Shown one piece after another: positions 44,304 to 54,058 of a stretch of DNA of 64,000 bases (its first letter is position 1; each line of letters starts with the position of its first letter). The notes below the pieces were generated by a model. The model saw only the letters and a list, made by a program, of their open reading frames with translations, had not been told where the DNA came from and ran no database searches. A program made the position numbers and the translations under genes. Origin of the DNA: an uncultured Bacteroides sp. (GTDB lineage: Bacteria > Bacteroidota > Bacteroidia > Bacteroidales > Bacteroidaceae); NCBI RefSeq assembly GCF_900547205.1, contig NZ_URFY01000007.1, positions 62,001 through 126,000 of the forward strand. Reading direction: 5' to 3'.

Positions 44304-44311
44304 TATTTTTG
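44304..44311 (+). promoter_or_regulatory. -7 element for the endonuclease gene (TATTTTTG)
   Basis: TATTTTTG lies 82 bp upstream of the endonuclease ATG at 44393. Confidence 0.5.
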
Positions 44312-44392
44312 TTGCATAAATATAGGTTTAAGAATGATACTCGTTAAAACAGTGGGATGAGGTCCATTCGGCCACTAGCACCAATAAAGTCA

Positions 44393-45271
44393 ATGAATCG
44401 AAGGAAGAATAGTAAAAACAGAAAGTTATTTAAAAAGAAGTCACGGTCAAATTATAAATTGGGATGCATCATCTCTATTATTGTACTCATCCCTATTCTT
44501 TATGGCATTTATCTATATAGCCAGCAACCCCCACCCCAGCAAGCTGACGAACCGCAAACGAGCGTCTCCAACCGAATACCCTCCAGCAAGGACTTGGAAA
44601 TTCCTACTTCTCTGACTTCACGGCAGGAGCAGATAATTAGACATACCGGATATACCGTTTCTTATAATAGGGACTTGAAGCTTCCCAACTGGGTATCTTA
44701 CGAACTGACCCGCAAAGAAACAAAAGGAAAGGAAAAAAGAAGTAACCGTTTTATAGCCGATCCGCTGGTAAAGGGGGCAATTGCTACCAATGCAGATTAC
44801 ACGCGTTCGGGATACGACAAGGGACATATGGCACCCGCTGCAGACATGAAATGGAGTCCGGTCGCCATGAATGAATCGTTTTATTTCAGTAATATGTGTC
44901 CCCAACATCCGCAGTTGAACAGACGAGGATGGAAAAAACTAGAGGAGAAAATCCGAGATTGGGCGGTAGCGGACAGTGCTATTATCATCATTTGCGGACC
45001 TATCATCAAAAACCAATCGAAAACAATTGGAAAGAACAAGGTTGTAGTACCCCAACAGTTTTTCAAAGTTATCCTCTCTCCTTTTGTCAAGCCGATGCGA
45101 GCCATTGGTTTCTTGTTTAACAATGAGCAGTCTGTAGACCCACTTTCGGCATACGTAGTAACTGTTGACAGCATTGAACGACTGACTAATATGGACTTTT
45201 TCTCGCTGCTTCCCGATGAAATAGAAAACAAAATAGAAGCTGAAGCGAATTACTTCCATTGGCCTAATTAA
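44393..45271 (+). CDS. DNA/RNA non-specific endonuclease (NUC1 family), membrane-anchored
   Basis: About 292 residues from the ATG at 44393, selected because upstream Met codons add only an unconserved tail. A basic N-terminus (NRRKNSKNRKLFKKKSR) is followed by one transmembrane helix (IISIIVLIPILYGIYLY), placing the nuclease domain outside the cytoplasm. The active site is the beta-beta-alpha-metal motif YDKGHMAPAADM (DKGH for the usual DRGH), with the Mg-binding Asn in SNMCPQHPQLNRRGW. The family cleaves DNA and RNA without sequence preference; here it may digest extracellular nucleic acid for nutrition. Confidence 0.88.
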   Translation: MNRRKNSKNRKLFKKKSRSNYKLGCIISIIVLIPILYGIYLYSQQPPPQQADEPQTSVSNRIPSSKDLEIPTSLTSRQEQIIRHTGYTVSYNRDLKLPNWVSYELTRKETKGKEKRSNRFIADPLVKGAIATNADYTRSGYDKGHMAPAADMKWSPVAMNESFYFSNMCPQHPQLNRRGWKKLEEKIRDWAVADSAIIIICGPIIKNQSKTIGKNKVVVPQQFFKVILSPFVKPMRAIGFLFNNEQSVDPLSAYVVTVDSIERLTNMDFFSLLPDEIENKIEAEANYFHWPN

Positions 45272-45344
45272 GAGCGAGGTTCTTACTTAATTTCAAAACA
45301 TTCTTTTCTAAGATTCAGTAAGAAGCAGTGTTAGCTCAGTTCCA

Positions 45345-45410
45345 TTGCTTGATACTCCAGTTCCCAAGCAATGAAACGCCAGTTCCCAAGCAATGATACT
45401 CGAGTTTCCT
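45345..45410. repeat. 22-bp tandem repeat array, site C
   Basis: The core GATAC (or GAAAC) starts at 45351, 45373 and 45395, exactly 22 bp apart. Two units read AGTTCCCAAGCAATGA followed by A/T-ACNCC. Same family and period as the arrays at 3601-3647 and 27016-27095. Confidence 0.75.
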
Positions 45411-45673
45411 CCTTAGGAAACTGAAAGCCCTCCCCAAGGTGACACAAGCAAGTCCTAAAGAGAACGGAAAAACATTTATGTGATACCAATTTCTGATGTA
45501 AATGTAGTGATGTAATATTCTAGTTACGCTGACAGTTAAAGGTATTTGTTAGTCGAAATTATCTGTATATCAGCTTAATGTAAGCTACTGCAGTATAATT
45601 GAGATAGATATTTATTACTCTCCGATAATATTGACTTTCCTATTTGTTTATAGGTATTTATAATGAATTACAT

Positions 45674-46010
45674 TAGTTCATTGAGAACTTATCTTTTTGT
45701 AATACTATACTCATATCCGCCAAGAAGGGGATTGAATAGCCGATTGGATGAAAACAATGGAGAATAAAGCTGCTCATTTTTCTACCGATTTGTTCGCCTA
45801 ATGGTTCCCTTATTTGATCTTTTATATACCGCACAATTTTATCTTTCTCGGGGTATATAAACAAAATATTTATTTTATATTTTGTACTTATTGAAAATAA
45901 TATATATATTTGCAGCGTTTTATAAGAGTATGGACAATAAAGGGAGAAACATCATCTTTAAAAATAAGAAAATATGAAGAAACTAAATAACTAAGTTCTC
46001 AATGAACTTA
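45674..46010. repeat. Inverted pair of an AGTTC-ATTGA-GAACT palindrome bracketing the susC promoter
   Basis: tagttcattgagaactta at 45674-45691 and its inverted counterpart at 45992-46010 match at 17 of 18 positions, about 300 bp apart. Each copy is itself an imperfect palindrome (AGTTC...GAACT). The susC promoter lies between them and the second copy is in the 5' leader, 48 bp before the ATG. They could be operators or termini of a small mobile (MITE-like) element; no target duplication is evident. A six-codon peptide frame (MKKLNN, 45975-45995) overlaps the second copy. Confidence 0.6.
45881..45912 (+). promoter_or_regulatory. Promoter of the second susC-susD pair
   Basis: TTTG at 45881-45884 and TATATTTG at 45905-45912, spaced by 20 bp, a full consensus match. 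It implies a leader of about 140 bases before the susC ATG. Confidence 0.8.
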
Positions 46011-46057
46011 TGTCAATGTTTAATTAATCTTTATTTATTAACTTAAAAGTAATACTT

Positions 46058-49000
46058 ATGAAGAAAAACATCCTATTATTGATGTTGTGTCTTTTTAGTT
46101 CTGTAGGGGCTATAGCACAGACAAAATCAATTACCGGATTGGTAACGGATGCTATCGGTGAGCCGATCATCGGAGCGAGTATTGTTGAGGTGGGTACTAC
46201 AAACGGTACAATTACCGACCTTGATGGTAAATTCCAATTAAGCATGAATCCGAATGGGAAAATTAAAATCTCGTATGTCGGATATCAGATGCAAGTTGTT
46301 GACCTTAAAGGAAGAACTTCTCTCAAGATTCAAATGAAAGAAGATTCTGAGATGCTGGAAGAAGTCGTAGTAACGGGTTATGGTGGAAAGCAGTTACGTA
46401 CGAAAGTAACCAACTCCATCTCTAAAGTAAAGGAAGAAACGCTGAAACAGGGGTTGTATTCCAATCCTGGTCAGGCATTGTCAGGCGCAGTAGCCGGTCT
46501 GTCAGTAAGCCAGACTTCCGGTAATCCGGGAAGTGCGCCGACTCTGGTACTGCGTGGTGGTACAAACTTTGACGGTTCCGGTTCTCCGCTCATTCTCATT
46601 GACGGACAAGTTCGTGCTTCATTGAGCGACATTAACCCGGATGACATTGAATCTATGGAAGTGCTGAAAGATGCCGGTGCCACTGCCATTTACGGTGCCC
46701 GTGCCAACGATGGTGTAATCCTTGTTACAACCAAACGAGGTAAAAGCGGTAAGGCAGAAGTAAGTTTAAAAGCCAAGTTTGGTCTCAACTACTTCAAGAA
46801 TTCTTATGATTTCCTTGATGCAGGAGATTACATTTATTGGATGCGCACAGCTTACAAGAACGCCTATGTAAGTGACATGAAACATCCTGACGGTTCTCCC
46901 GTAAAAGGTTGGTCCTCTTTGGGCAGTTTGACAAGTGCCACTCCGTACGGTACTGGTAATGCATATTTTGGAAGTGACGGGGTTACTCCGTTGGATGGTA
47001 ATAAAAACACGTCTGCCATCTGGAGCACAATGAAATATGCCGACAATCTGGCATTCTTGCTCAACCAAGGATGGCAAACAATGATTGATCCGATTTATGG
47101 CGATAAACTAATCTATAAGAATACGGATATCGCAGACTTTAATGTTCACAGCCCGGCTTTCTCTCAGGATTATAATTTGAGTGTAAGCGGAGGAAATGAT
47201 AAAGGAAATTATTATGCCGGATTAGGTTATAATAAGAGTGACGGTACGGCATACGGCAACTGGTACAAGCGTATCACTTTTACGTTCAATGCCGACTATA
47301 AATTGAAAGAATGGTTGACTTCCAACTCCAGCTTCAACTTTGCAGATGCAACTTGGAATGGCCTACCAGCCACACAAAGTGCCGAAGCTAACTATTTCTC
47401 CCGTTGTTTGTCGTTGCCGCCAACTTTCCGTGGCTATAATGCAGACGGAGAAATGCTACTAGGTCCTAATTCAAGCGACGGTAACCAGCAATATAACTTC
47501 GATAAGTTCGTAAGAGATCAGAATACGGATAAGTTTACCATGAACCAGTCCTTCACGATTGACTTCATGAAGGGATTATCATTAAAGCTAGGTGCCATCT
47601 GGTATTATCAGGAAGAAAAGACGGAGGCTTTTAACAAAGATTACCTAAGTTCACCGGGCAATATGGTGACTTCACGAAGTTCTTCTGCATCCTACGACCG
47701 TACGCTGGATCAGACATACAACGCAGTATTGAACTATAATTATCAGATTAATAAAGACAACTATCTGGATGCAATGGTAGGTTTCGAGTATTACGATTCT
47801 TACAATAAAGGATTCAATGCTTCAGGTTCGGGTGCACCGACAGACGACTTTATGGACTTGCAGTATACCTCAAAGGACGAAAACAAACGCTCTATCGACT
47901 CTTGGCATTCACGTCAACGGATTATGTCTTTCTTCGGTCGTGTCAACTACGACTATCAGTCGAAATACCTGCTTTCACTGGTACTCAGAAAAGACGGTTA
48001 CTCTAAACTGGCAAAAGAGAACCGTTGGGGAGTCTTCCCCGGTGTATCAGCCGGATGGGTATTCAGCAAAGAGAAATTCATGGCGAATACGGCAGACATA
48101 CTTTCATTTGGTAAACTGCGCGCCAGCTTTGGTTTGAATGGTAATGTGAATAAGAACTTCGTAGGAAACTATACGGTTCAGGGTTCATATGGCAGCAATA
48201 CCTATAATGGTTCCACCGGTTTTCTTCTGGGAAGCATACCCAATCCATACCTGATGTGGGAAAAATCGAGAACATTTGAAGTAGGACTTGACCTTGGTTT
48301 CCTCGAAAACCGCATCAACGCAAACCTTACTTACTATAACCGCTTGACCAGCGACAAATATGCCAATATAACCGTACCTTCCACTTCGGGAGTAGGTTCG
48401 GTAGTCTCCAACAATGGTAAGTTCCAGAATCAGGGATTTGAGTTTGAACTTAACTTCCGCATCATCAATCAGAAAGATTGGAAATGGAACATAGGATGGA
48501 ATGGCGCATTGAACCTGAATAAAGTGGTGGCACTCCCCAACAACGGACTGGAACGCAACCGTCAGAGTGCCTATCAAGTGTATACCGGCAATGGCACCGA
48601 GAAGATGTGGGTAGGAGGTTATCAGGAAGGACAGCGTCCGGGCGACTTGTATATGTTTGTTGCCGAAGGGATTTACAAATCTCAGGATGAAATACCGACC
48701 AACATCATTGATATTACTTCCGGCAATAATGGATCGACCGGACGTCCTCTTTATGGTGGCACGGAAGGATACAATAAACTGTCGGACAGCCAGAAAGCAA
48801 ATGCCCTGCCTATCAAGCCGGGTGATGTGAAATGGAAAGATGTCAACGGCGACGGAGTGATTGATGACTATGATTTGGTGAAAGTGGGAAATACTGTTCC
48901 TAAATGGACAGGCGGTATCAACACCACCGTAAGCTGGAAAGACCTGACATTATCCGCACGATTTGACTATGCGCTTGGCTTCAAAGCTGTCGATTGGAAA

Positions 49001-49384
49001 TCAATGTGGATTATGGCTTGTGCGCAAGGTACTTACAACACAATTCAGGAAACCAAGGAAACATGGACGCCTGAGAACACAAATGCTAAATATCCTACAT
49101 ATGTGTGGGCAGACCAGTTGGGTAAGAGAAACTATTGCCGTAGTTCCACCATGTTTATGTACAATGGTAATTATCTGGCACTCCGCGAGTTGTCACTTTC
49201 CTACCGGTTGCCAGCAATGTGGGCGCAGAAGGCTAAGTTGAGCAATGTGGAATTATCCATCACAGGACAAAACTTAGGTTACCTGACGGAAGCTAAACAC
49301 TTATTCTCTCCTGAAAAGGCGGACAATAACGGTGGATATCCCCTGCCCCGTACAGTGATTTTTGGTATAAACGTTTCTTTCTAA
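46058..49384 (+). CDS. SusC-like TonB-dependent transporter, full-length form
   Basis: An 1108-residue protein with signal peptide (to GAIAQT), a carboxypeptidase-regulatory-like domain (about 25-105, LVTDAIGEPIIGASIVEVG), a TonB box-like EEVVVTGYGG, plug domain (LILIDGQVRASL, IESMEVLKDAGATAIYGARA) and the beta barrel ending in TVIFGINVSF. It imports an oligosaccharide captured by the following SusD. No glycoside hydrolase or dedicated regulator is adjacent, so the substrate cannot be inferred from context. Leader and promoter are bracketed by palindromes. Confidence 0.94.
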   Translation: MKKNILLLMLCLFSSVGAIAQTKSITGLVTDAIGEPIIGASIVEVGTTNGTITDLDGKFQLSMNPNGKIKISYVGYQMQVVDLKGRTSLKIQMKEDSEMLEEVVVTGYGGKQLRTKVTNSISKVKEETLKQGLYSNPGQALSGAVAGLSVSQTSGNPGSAPTLVLRGGTNFDGSGSPLILIDGQVRASLSDINPDDIESMEVLKDAGATAIYGARANDGVILVTTKRGKSGKAEVSLKAKFGLNYFKNSYDFLDAGDYIYWMRTAYKNAYVSDMKHPDGSPVKGWSSLGSLTSATPYGTGNAYFGSDGVTPLDGNKNTSAIWSTMKYADNLAFLLNQGWQTMIDPIYGDKLIYKNTDIADFNVHSPAFSQDYNLSVSGGNDKGNYYAGLGYNKSDGTAYGNWYKRITFTFNADYKLKEWLTSNSSFNFADATWNGLPATQSAEANYFSRCLSLPPTFRGYNADGEMLLGPNSSDGNQQYNFDKFVRDQNTDKFTMNQSFTIDFMKGLSLKLGAIWYYQEEKTEAFNKDYLSSPGNMVTSRSSSASYDRTLDQTYNAVLNYNYQINKDNYLDAMVGFEYYDSYNKGFNASGSGAPTDDFMDLQYTSKDENKRSIDSWHSRQRIMSFFGRVNYDYQSKYLLSLVLRKDGYSKLAKENRWGVFPGVSAGWVFSKEKFMANTADILSFGKLRASFGLNGNVNKNFVGNYTVQGSYGSNTYNGSTGFLLGSIPNPYLMWEKSRTFEVGLDLGFLENRINANLTYYNRLTSDKYANITVPSTSGVGSVVSNNGKFQNQGFEFELNFRIINQKDWKWNIGWNGALNLNKVVALPNNGLERNRQSAYQVYTGNGTEKMWVGGYQEGQRPGDLYMFVAEGIYKSQDEIPTNIIDITSGNNGSTGRPLYGGTEGYNKLSDSQKANALPIKPGDVKWKDVNGDGVIDDYDLVKVGNTVPKWTGGINTTVSWKDLTLSARFDYALGFKAVDWKSMWIMACAQGTYNTIQETKETWTPENTNAKYPTYVWADQLGKRNYCRSSTMFMYNGNYLALRELSLSYRLPAMWAQKAKLSNVELSITGQNLGYLTEAKHLFSPEKADNNGGYPLPRTVIFGINVSF

Positions 49385-49404
49385 TAATATTAAAAAGACA
49401 GATT

Positions 49405-50991
49405 ATGAAAAATATAATATACATCCTTTCTTTGTTTGTGTCGTCTGTCCTCTATACGTCGTGCGATGCGTTGGATCTTTCTCCCGAAGATTACTTCGGA
49501 AGTGGAAACTACTGGAACAATGAAGCTCAGGTAGAGGGATATATGAACGGGTTACATTCTCAGTTGAGAGGTAGCTATGATATGTTCTATGTTTTGGGAG
49601 AAGTACGCGGCGGCACGCAACGTGTGGGTACTTCATCCGAGAATACGAGTTTGAATTATGCAAACTTACGTTCCAACGTAATCGACGAGGATAAACCAGG
49701 CATCAGCAATTGGTATGGGCTTTACACTCCGATTATGCAAGTGAACCACTTTATTCAGAAGGTGGAGAACGAATGCAGTTTTCTGGACGAAGCCAGCAGA
49801 AAGCTTTATCTGGGGCAAGCATACGGACTGAGATCGTTGTATTACTTTATGCTTTACAAAACCTATGGCGGCGTACCTCTGGTGACGGAAGTTGAGTTGC
49901 TGAATGGAAAGGTGACGGCAGAGAAGTTTTACATAGAACGCTCCACACCCGAAGCTACACTTGAATTTATAAAGAACAACATCCAAAAGTCGGAAGATTA
50001 CTATGCAGAAGCTACGGTAGCAAACAATTATGATAAGACGATGTGGTCCAAAGCGGCAACATTGATGTTGAAAGCTGAAATATATATGTGGTCTGCCAAA
50101 GTAAGCATTACCGGACATACGGCTACCGGAACACCCGACTTGAAGGTGGCTCAAGCTGCTTTGAACCAGATAGTGGGTAAGTTCGAACTACTCTCCGACT
50201 TTGGAAGTGTATTCAGTACTTCAAACCGGAATAACAAAGAGGTTATCTTCACCCTGCACTTTGCGGACGGCGAAGCTTCCAACTGGGGTGGACAGTTCTT
50301 GTATCAGGATGCTGTGTTTATCGGACAGGTGTATGGACGTGACGGCAAGCGGATAGAAACGGATACATTGAATCTGAAAGGAACTGGTGGAGTGTTCCGC
50401 CATGAATATACTCATGATTTCTGGTCTACTTATGACGAGAAAGATACCCGTCGCGATGCTACATTCCTCGAATATTATACTGCGGAAGATATGAATGCCA
50501 AAAGTTTCGGCTGTGTCCTTAAAAAGTGTGTAGGCTCTATCAATTCTACCAATAACAGGATTTATGATACGGATGTGATTGTATATCGCTATGCTGATGC
50601 TTTGCTGATGATGGCCGAAGTAGCCAACGGATTGGGAGAATCATGCAGCAGTTATATCAACGAAGTACGTAAACGCGCTTATGGCACAGCCAATTATCCT
50701 GGCCACGAATATAGTGACGGCAGCTTCGAAGCCAATGAGCTCGCTATTTTGCACGAGCGTGATAAGGAATTTGTTTGGGAAGGCAAGCGCTGGTTTGATG
50801 TAGTGCGTATGCAGGATGCTTCGCACAATTCATTAGTATTCTCTGCTTCTGCCAATTATCCGGCAACTACTTCTTTGATTAGTACGAACGAGAAACACAA
50901 GCTATTATGGCCGTTGGATGTAAGTACGAAGAACATCAATCCGTTGCTGGAACAAACTCCGGGATACGAAAAGAAGGATAAGGAAGACTAG
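49405..50991 (+). CDS. SusD-like outer-membrane lipoprotein
   Basis: 528 residues with a lipobox (VLYTSC, then DALDLSPEDY). SusD helical blocks are present: GQAYGLRSLYYFMLYKTYGG near residue 135, RYADALLMMAEVANGLG and the C-terminal FVWEGKRWFDVVRMQ. It follows susC by 20 bp and will form its lid. A strong hairpin terminator lies at 51034-51077. No ligand is suggested by neighbours. Confidence 0.93.
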   Translation: MKNIIYILSLFVSSVLYTSCDALDLSPEDYFGSGNYWNNEAQVEGYMNGLHSQLRGSYDMFYVLGEVRGGTQRVGTSSENTSLNYANLRSNVIDEDKPGISNWYGLYTPIMQVNHFIQKVENECSFLDEASRKLYLGQAYGLRSLYYFMLYKTYGGVPLVTEVELLNGKVTAEKFYIERSTPEATLEFIKNNIQKSEDYYAEATVANNYDKTMWSKAATLMLKAEIYMWSAKVSITGHTATGTPDLKVAQAALNQIVGKFELLSDFGSVFSTSNRNNKEVIFTLHFADGEASNWGGQFLYQDAVFIGQVYGRDGKRIETDTLNLKGTGGVFRHEYTHDFWSTYDEKDTRRDATFLEYYTAEDMNAKSFGCVLKKCVGSINSTNNRIYDTDVIVYRYADALLMMAEVANGLGESCSSYINEVRKRAYGTANYPGHEYSDGSFEANELAILHERDKEFVWEGKRWFDVVRMQDASHNSLVFSASANYPATTSLISTNEKHKLLWPLDVSTKNINPLLEQTPGYEKKDKED

Positions 50992-51033
50992 GTAATAAGA
51001 TTGTAAATAGTGATCTCATTGATTACTAAAAGT

Positions 51034-51077
51034 GAAAAGAAAGAAGCGTATCGACTCTGATATGCTTCTTTCTTTTC
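51034..51077 (+). terminator. Terminator after the second susD
   Basis: GAAAAGAAAGAAGCGTATC pairs with GATATGCTTCTTTCTTTTC around a five-base loop; one G-T pair. Confidence 0.85.
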
Positions 51078-51342
51078 GTTATAAGAAAATGCAGTTTTCA
51101 TCTCCATTTAAGCAAAAACATCACTATGCTTTTCTGTAAACTTATTTAAAAACATGAGTATTTCCAGACTTATTTTATTGATTATCAACTCTGCCACATT
51201 TTTGTTTTCCCCCTTATAATACTTAATATAGATACAAAATGTGGCAAAAGAAAGATTCATCCCGAAAAGAAATCACTCTTATCCAAATTCTTTTTATCTT
51301 TGACGCTGCAAAATTACGTCCCTAAAAAAACGTTTTCATAAG
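51078..51342. promoter_or_regulatory. mltG upstream region with inverted repeat and promoter
   Basis: An 11-bp inverted repeat (tgccacatttt at 51192-51202, aaaatgtggca at 51236-51246) precedes a -7 element TATCTTTG at 51295-51302, 41 bp before the mltG ATG. The repeat may be an operator or a minus-strand terminator. Confidence 0.5.
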
Positions 51343-52380
51343 ATGAAGAAAAAAAAGAGAACCATTTTATTATCCATCCTAGCCGTAGTTTTCCTTCCTT
51401 GCGCTGCTGCCGGAGGAGCCGTATACTACTATCTTTTTTACCCGCAATTTCATCCTTCTAAAACAGTCTACATATATGTAGACCGGGATGATACGGCCGA
51501 CTCCATATATAATAAGATAAAGAAGCAGGGTCATGTCAATAAGCTTACAGGTTTTCAGTGGATGGCTAAATACAAAGACTTTAATCGGAACATACATACC
51601 GGACGATATGCCATTCGTCCGAACGATAACGTTTATCATGTTTACAGCCGCTTTTCCAGAGGATATCAGGAGCCGATAAACCTCACTATCGGTAGTGTAC
51701 GCACATTAGACCGACTGGCGCGAAGCATTGGCAAACAACTGATGATTGACTCCACCGAGATTGCCAAACAACTGTTTGATTCCACTTTCCAATCAAAGTT
51801 GGGATATGTTCCTGCAACCATTCCCTGTCTTTTCATTCCCGAAACTTATCAGGTATATTGGGACATGAGTGTAGACAAACTCTTTGCGCGTATCCAAAAA
51901 GAACATGAACGCTTCTGGAATAATGAACGATTGGCACAAGCCACAGCCATCGGAATGACACCCGAAGAAGTTTGCACCTTGGCCTCTATTGTTGAAGAGG
52001 AAACGAATAATAATGAAGAGAAGCCGATGGTGGCCGGACTGTATATCAATCGTTTGCAGAAAGATATGCCCCTACAAGCTGACCCGACCATCAAATTCGC
52101 CCTGCAAGATTTCGGTCTAAGACGAATCACTAACGAAAATCTGAAAGTGAACTCACCGTATAATACTTATTTAAATACGGGACTCCCCCCGGGGCCTATC
52201 CGCATCCCTTCAAAAAAGGGAATTGACAGCGTATTGAATTATACGAAGCACAACTACATCTATATGTGCGCCAAAGAAGATTTCTCGGGCACTCACAACT
52301 TTGCATCCAATTATGCCGACCATATGGCTAATGCAAGAAAATACTGGAAAGCACTGAATGAAAGAAAGATTTTCAAGTAA
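51343..52380 (+). CDS. mltG: Endolytic murein transglycosylase MltG
   Basis: A 345-residue YceG-family protein with one N-terminal transmembrane anchor (ILLSILAVVFLPCAAAGG) and a LysM-like and YceG catalytic domain outside the cytoplasm. The catalytic Glu is in LASIVEEETNNNEEKPMVAG, followed by the conserved GLYINRLQKDMPLQADPT and PYNTYLNTGLPPGPI. MltG cuts nascent glycan strands and sets peptidoglycan length. The length and motif set are normal. Confidence 0.95.
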   Translation: MKKKKRTILLSILAVVFLPCAAAGGAVYYYLFYPQFHPSKTVYIYVDRDDTADSIYNKIKKQGHVNKLTGFQWMAKYKDFNRNIHTGRYAIRPNDNVYHVYSRFSRGYQEPINLTIGSVRTLDRLARSIGKQLMIDSTEIAKQLFDSTFQSKLGYVPATIPCLFIPETYQVYWDMSVDKLFARIQKEHERFWNNERLAQATAIGMTPEEVCTLASIVEEETNNNEEKPMVAGLYINRLQKDMPLQADPTIKFALQDFGLRRITNENLKVNSPYNTYLNTGLPPGPIRIPSKKGIDSVLNYTKHNYIYMCAKEDFSGTHNFASNYADHMANARKYWKALNERKIFK

Positions 52381-52462
52381 TTTGGTGATAAAACGGAACG
52401 AAAATTCTATCTTTGTGCGATATATTAACAAACTGTGATTAACACTAATAAAAGAAATATAT

Positions 52463-54055
52463 ATGAGCAAGCAACTCTTACTTGGCGATGAAGCCATTGC
52501 ACAAGCTGCACTGGATGCCGGACTTTCAGGTGTATACGCCTACCCCGGCACTCCTTCAACCGAAATTACGGAATATATTCAAATGGCCCCTATCACGACC
52601 GAACAGAATATACATAGCCGTTGGTGTTCTAATGAAAAGACAGCGATAGAAGCCGCATTGGGTATGTCTTTCGTTGGTAAACGTGCATTAGTCTGCATGA
52701 AGCATGTAGGTATGAACGTAGCTGCCGACTGTTTTGTCAACTCTGCCATCACAGGCGTAAAAGGCGGATTAATCGTAGTAGCTGCTGACGACCCTAGTAT
52801 GCACTCTTCTCAAAATGAACAAGATAGCCGTTTCTACGGAGACTTTTCTCTAATACCGATGTATGAGCCCAGCAATCAGCAAGAAGCATATGACATGGTA
52901 TACAATGGCTTTGAGTTTTCCGAAAAACTGGGCGAACCTGTTTTAATGCGTATGGTAACGCGCCTTGCACACTCTCGCTCCGGCGTAGAGCAGCAAGAAC
53001 AGAAGCCGCAGAACGGTATATCTTTCAGCGAAGATCCTCGCCAATTTATCTTGTTACCGGGAAATGCCCGCAAACGCTATAAAGTGTTACTTGACCGTCA
53101 GGACGAGTTTATCAAAGCTTCGGAAGAATCACCTTACAATAAGTATACGGATGGTCCTAATAAGAAATTAGGTATTATCGCTTGTGGTATCGGCTACAAC
53201 TATCTGATGGAGAATTATCCCGAAGGTTGCGAGTATCCGGTACTCAAAATCGGGCAGTATCCTTTGCCTAAAAAACAGCTACATCAACTGATTGAGTCTT
53301 GTGATGAAATCTTGGTTCTGGAAGACGGACAGCCGTTTGTAGAAAAACAGTTGAAAGGTTATCTTGGCATCGGAGTGAAAGTAAAAGGTCGTTTGGATGG
53401 TACGCTGTCACAGGATGGTGAATTGAATCCGGACTCTGTAGCACGTGCAGTAGGTAAAGAAAACAAATCGGAATTTGGTATTCCTTCAGTGGTCGAAATG
53501 CGTCCGCCCGCACTTTGCGAAGGTTGTGGACACCGCGATATGTACATCACGCTGACCGAAGTTCTGAAAGAAGAATATCCGTCGCACAAGGTATTCAGCG
53601 ATATCGGATGCTATACGCTAGGTGCGAATGCTCCGTTCAACGCCATTAACTCGTGCGTAGATATGGGTGCTTCTATTACTATGGCTAAAGGTGCTTCCGA
53701 TGGTGGAGTTTATCCGGCAGTTGCCGTAATAGGTGATTCAACATTTACTCACTCCGGAATGACGGGACTGCTTGATTGCGTCAATGAAAATGCAAACGTA
53801 ACGATTGTTATCTCCGACAATGAGACGACCGCTATGACCGGAGGACAAGATTCTGCCGGAACCGGACGCATTGAAGCAATATGCGCAGGACTCGGTGTTG
53901 AACCCAATCATATCCGCGTGGTTGTTCCATTGAAGAAGAACTACGAGGAAATGAAGCAAATCATACGCGAAGAAATCGAATACCGTGGTGTATCCGTTAT
54001 TATCCCACGCAGAGAGTGTATCCAAACATTAGCACGCAAAAAAAGAAGTAAGTAA
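52463..54055 (+). CDS. iorA: Indolepyruvate:ferredoxin oxidoreductase alpha subunit (short form)
   Basis: The 530-residue subunit carries the pyrimidine domain at the N-terminus (AYPGTPSTEITEY) and the TPP-binding domain at the C-terminal half (CEGCGHRDMY, IGDSTFTHSGMTGL with DNETTAMTGGQ). It converts aryl pyruvates to aryl-acetyl-CoA with ferredoxin, or runs in reverse for aromatic amino acid synthesis from aryl acetates. Classical IorA proteins of 600 or more residues end with a 2[4Fe-4S] ferredoxin domain; this one stops after RRECIQTLARKK without one, so electrons must pass to a separate carrier. It is the first gene of iorA-iorB-paaK. Confidence 0.92.
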   Translation: MSKQLLLGDEAIAQAALDAGLSGVYAYPGTPSTEITEYIQMAPITTEQNIHSRWCSNEKTAIEAALGMSFVGKRALVCMKHVGMNVAADCFVNSAITGVKGGLIVVAADDPSMHSSQNEQDSRFYGDFSLIPMYEPSNQQEAYDMVYNGFEFSEKLGEPVLMRMVTRLAHSRSGVEQQEQKPQNGISFSEDPRQFILLPGNARKRYKVLLDRQDEFIKASEESPYNKYTDGPNKKLGIIACGIGYNYLMENYPEGCEYPVLKIGQYPLPKKQLHQLIESCDEILVLEDGQPFVEKQLKGYLGIGVKVKGRLDGTLSQDGELNPDSVARAVGKENKSEFGIPSVVEMRPPALCEGCGHRDMYITLTEVLKEEYPSHKVFSDIGCYTLGANAPFNAINSCVDMGASITMAKGASDGGVYPAVAVIGDSTFTHSGMTGLLDCVNENANVTIVISDNETTAMTGGQDSAGTGRIEAICAGLGVEPNHIRVVVPLKKNYEEMKQIIREEIEYRGVSVIIPRRECIQTLARKKRSK

Positions 54056-54058
54056 GCC

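Larger units (their letters stand above)
45272..46057. other. Intergenic region before the second susC
   Basis: Nearly 800 bp without a supported gene. It holds the 22-bp repeat array (45345-45410), an inverted pair of palindromes (45674-45691 and 45992-46010) and the susC promoter (45881-45912). A 63-codon minus-strand frame at 45673-45864 has no recognised domain and I do not call it. 45420-45670 shows nothing distinctive. Confidence 0.6.

Noticed and set aside
45345..45410. CRISPR-like array
   Set aside because: Units are contiguous with a 22-bp period and no unique spacers, and there are no cas genes in the window.
45673..45864. 63-codon minus-strand frame upstream of susC
   Set aside because: No domain or promoter; its end coincides with the left palindrome. 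Kept only as a note in the intergenic entry.
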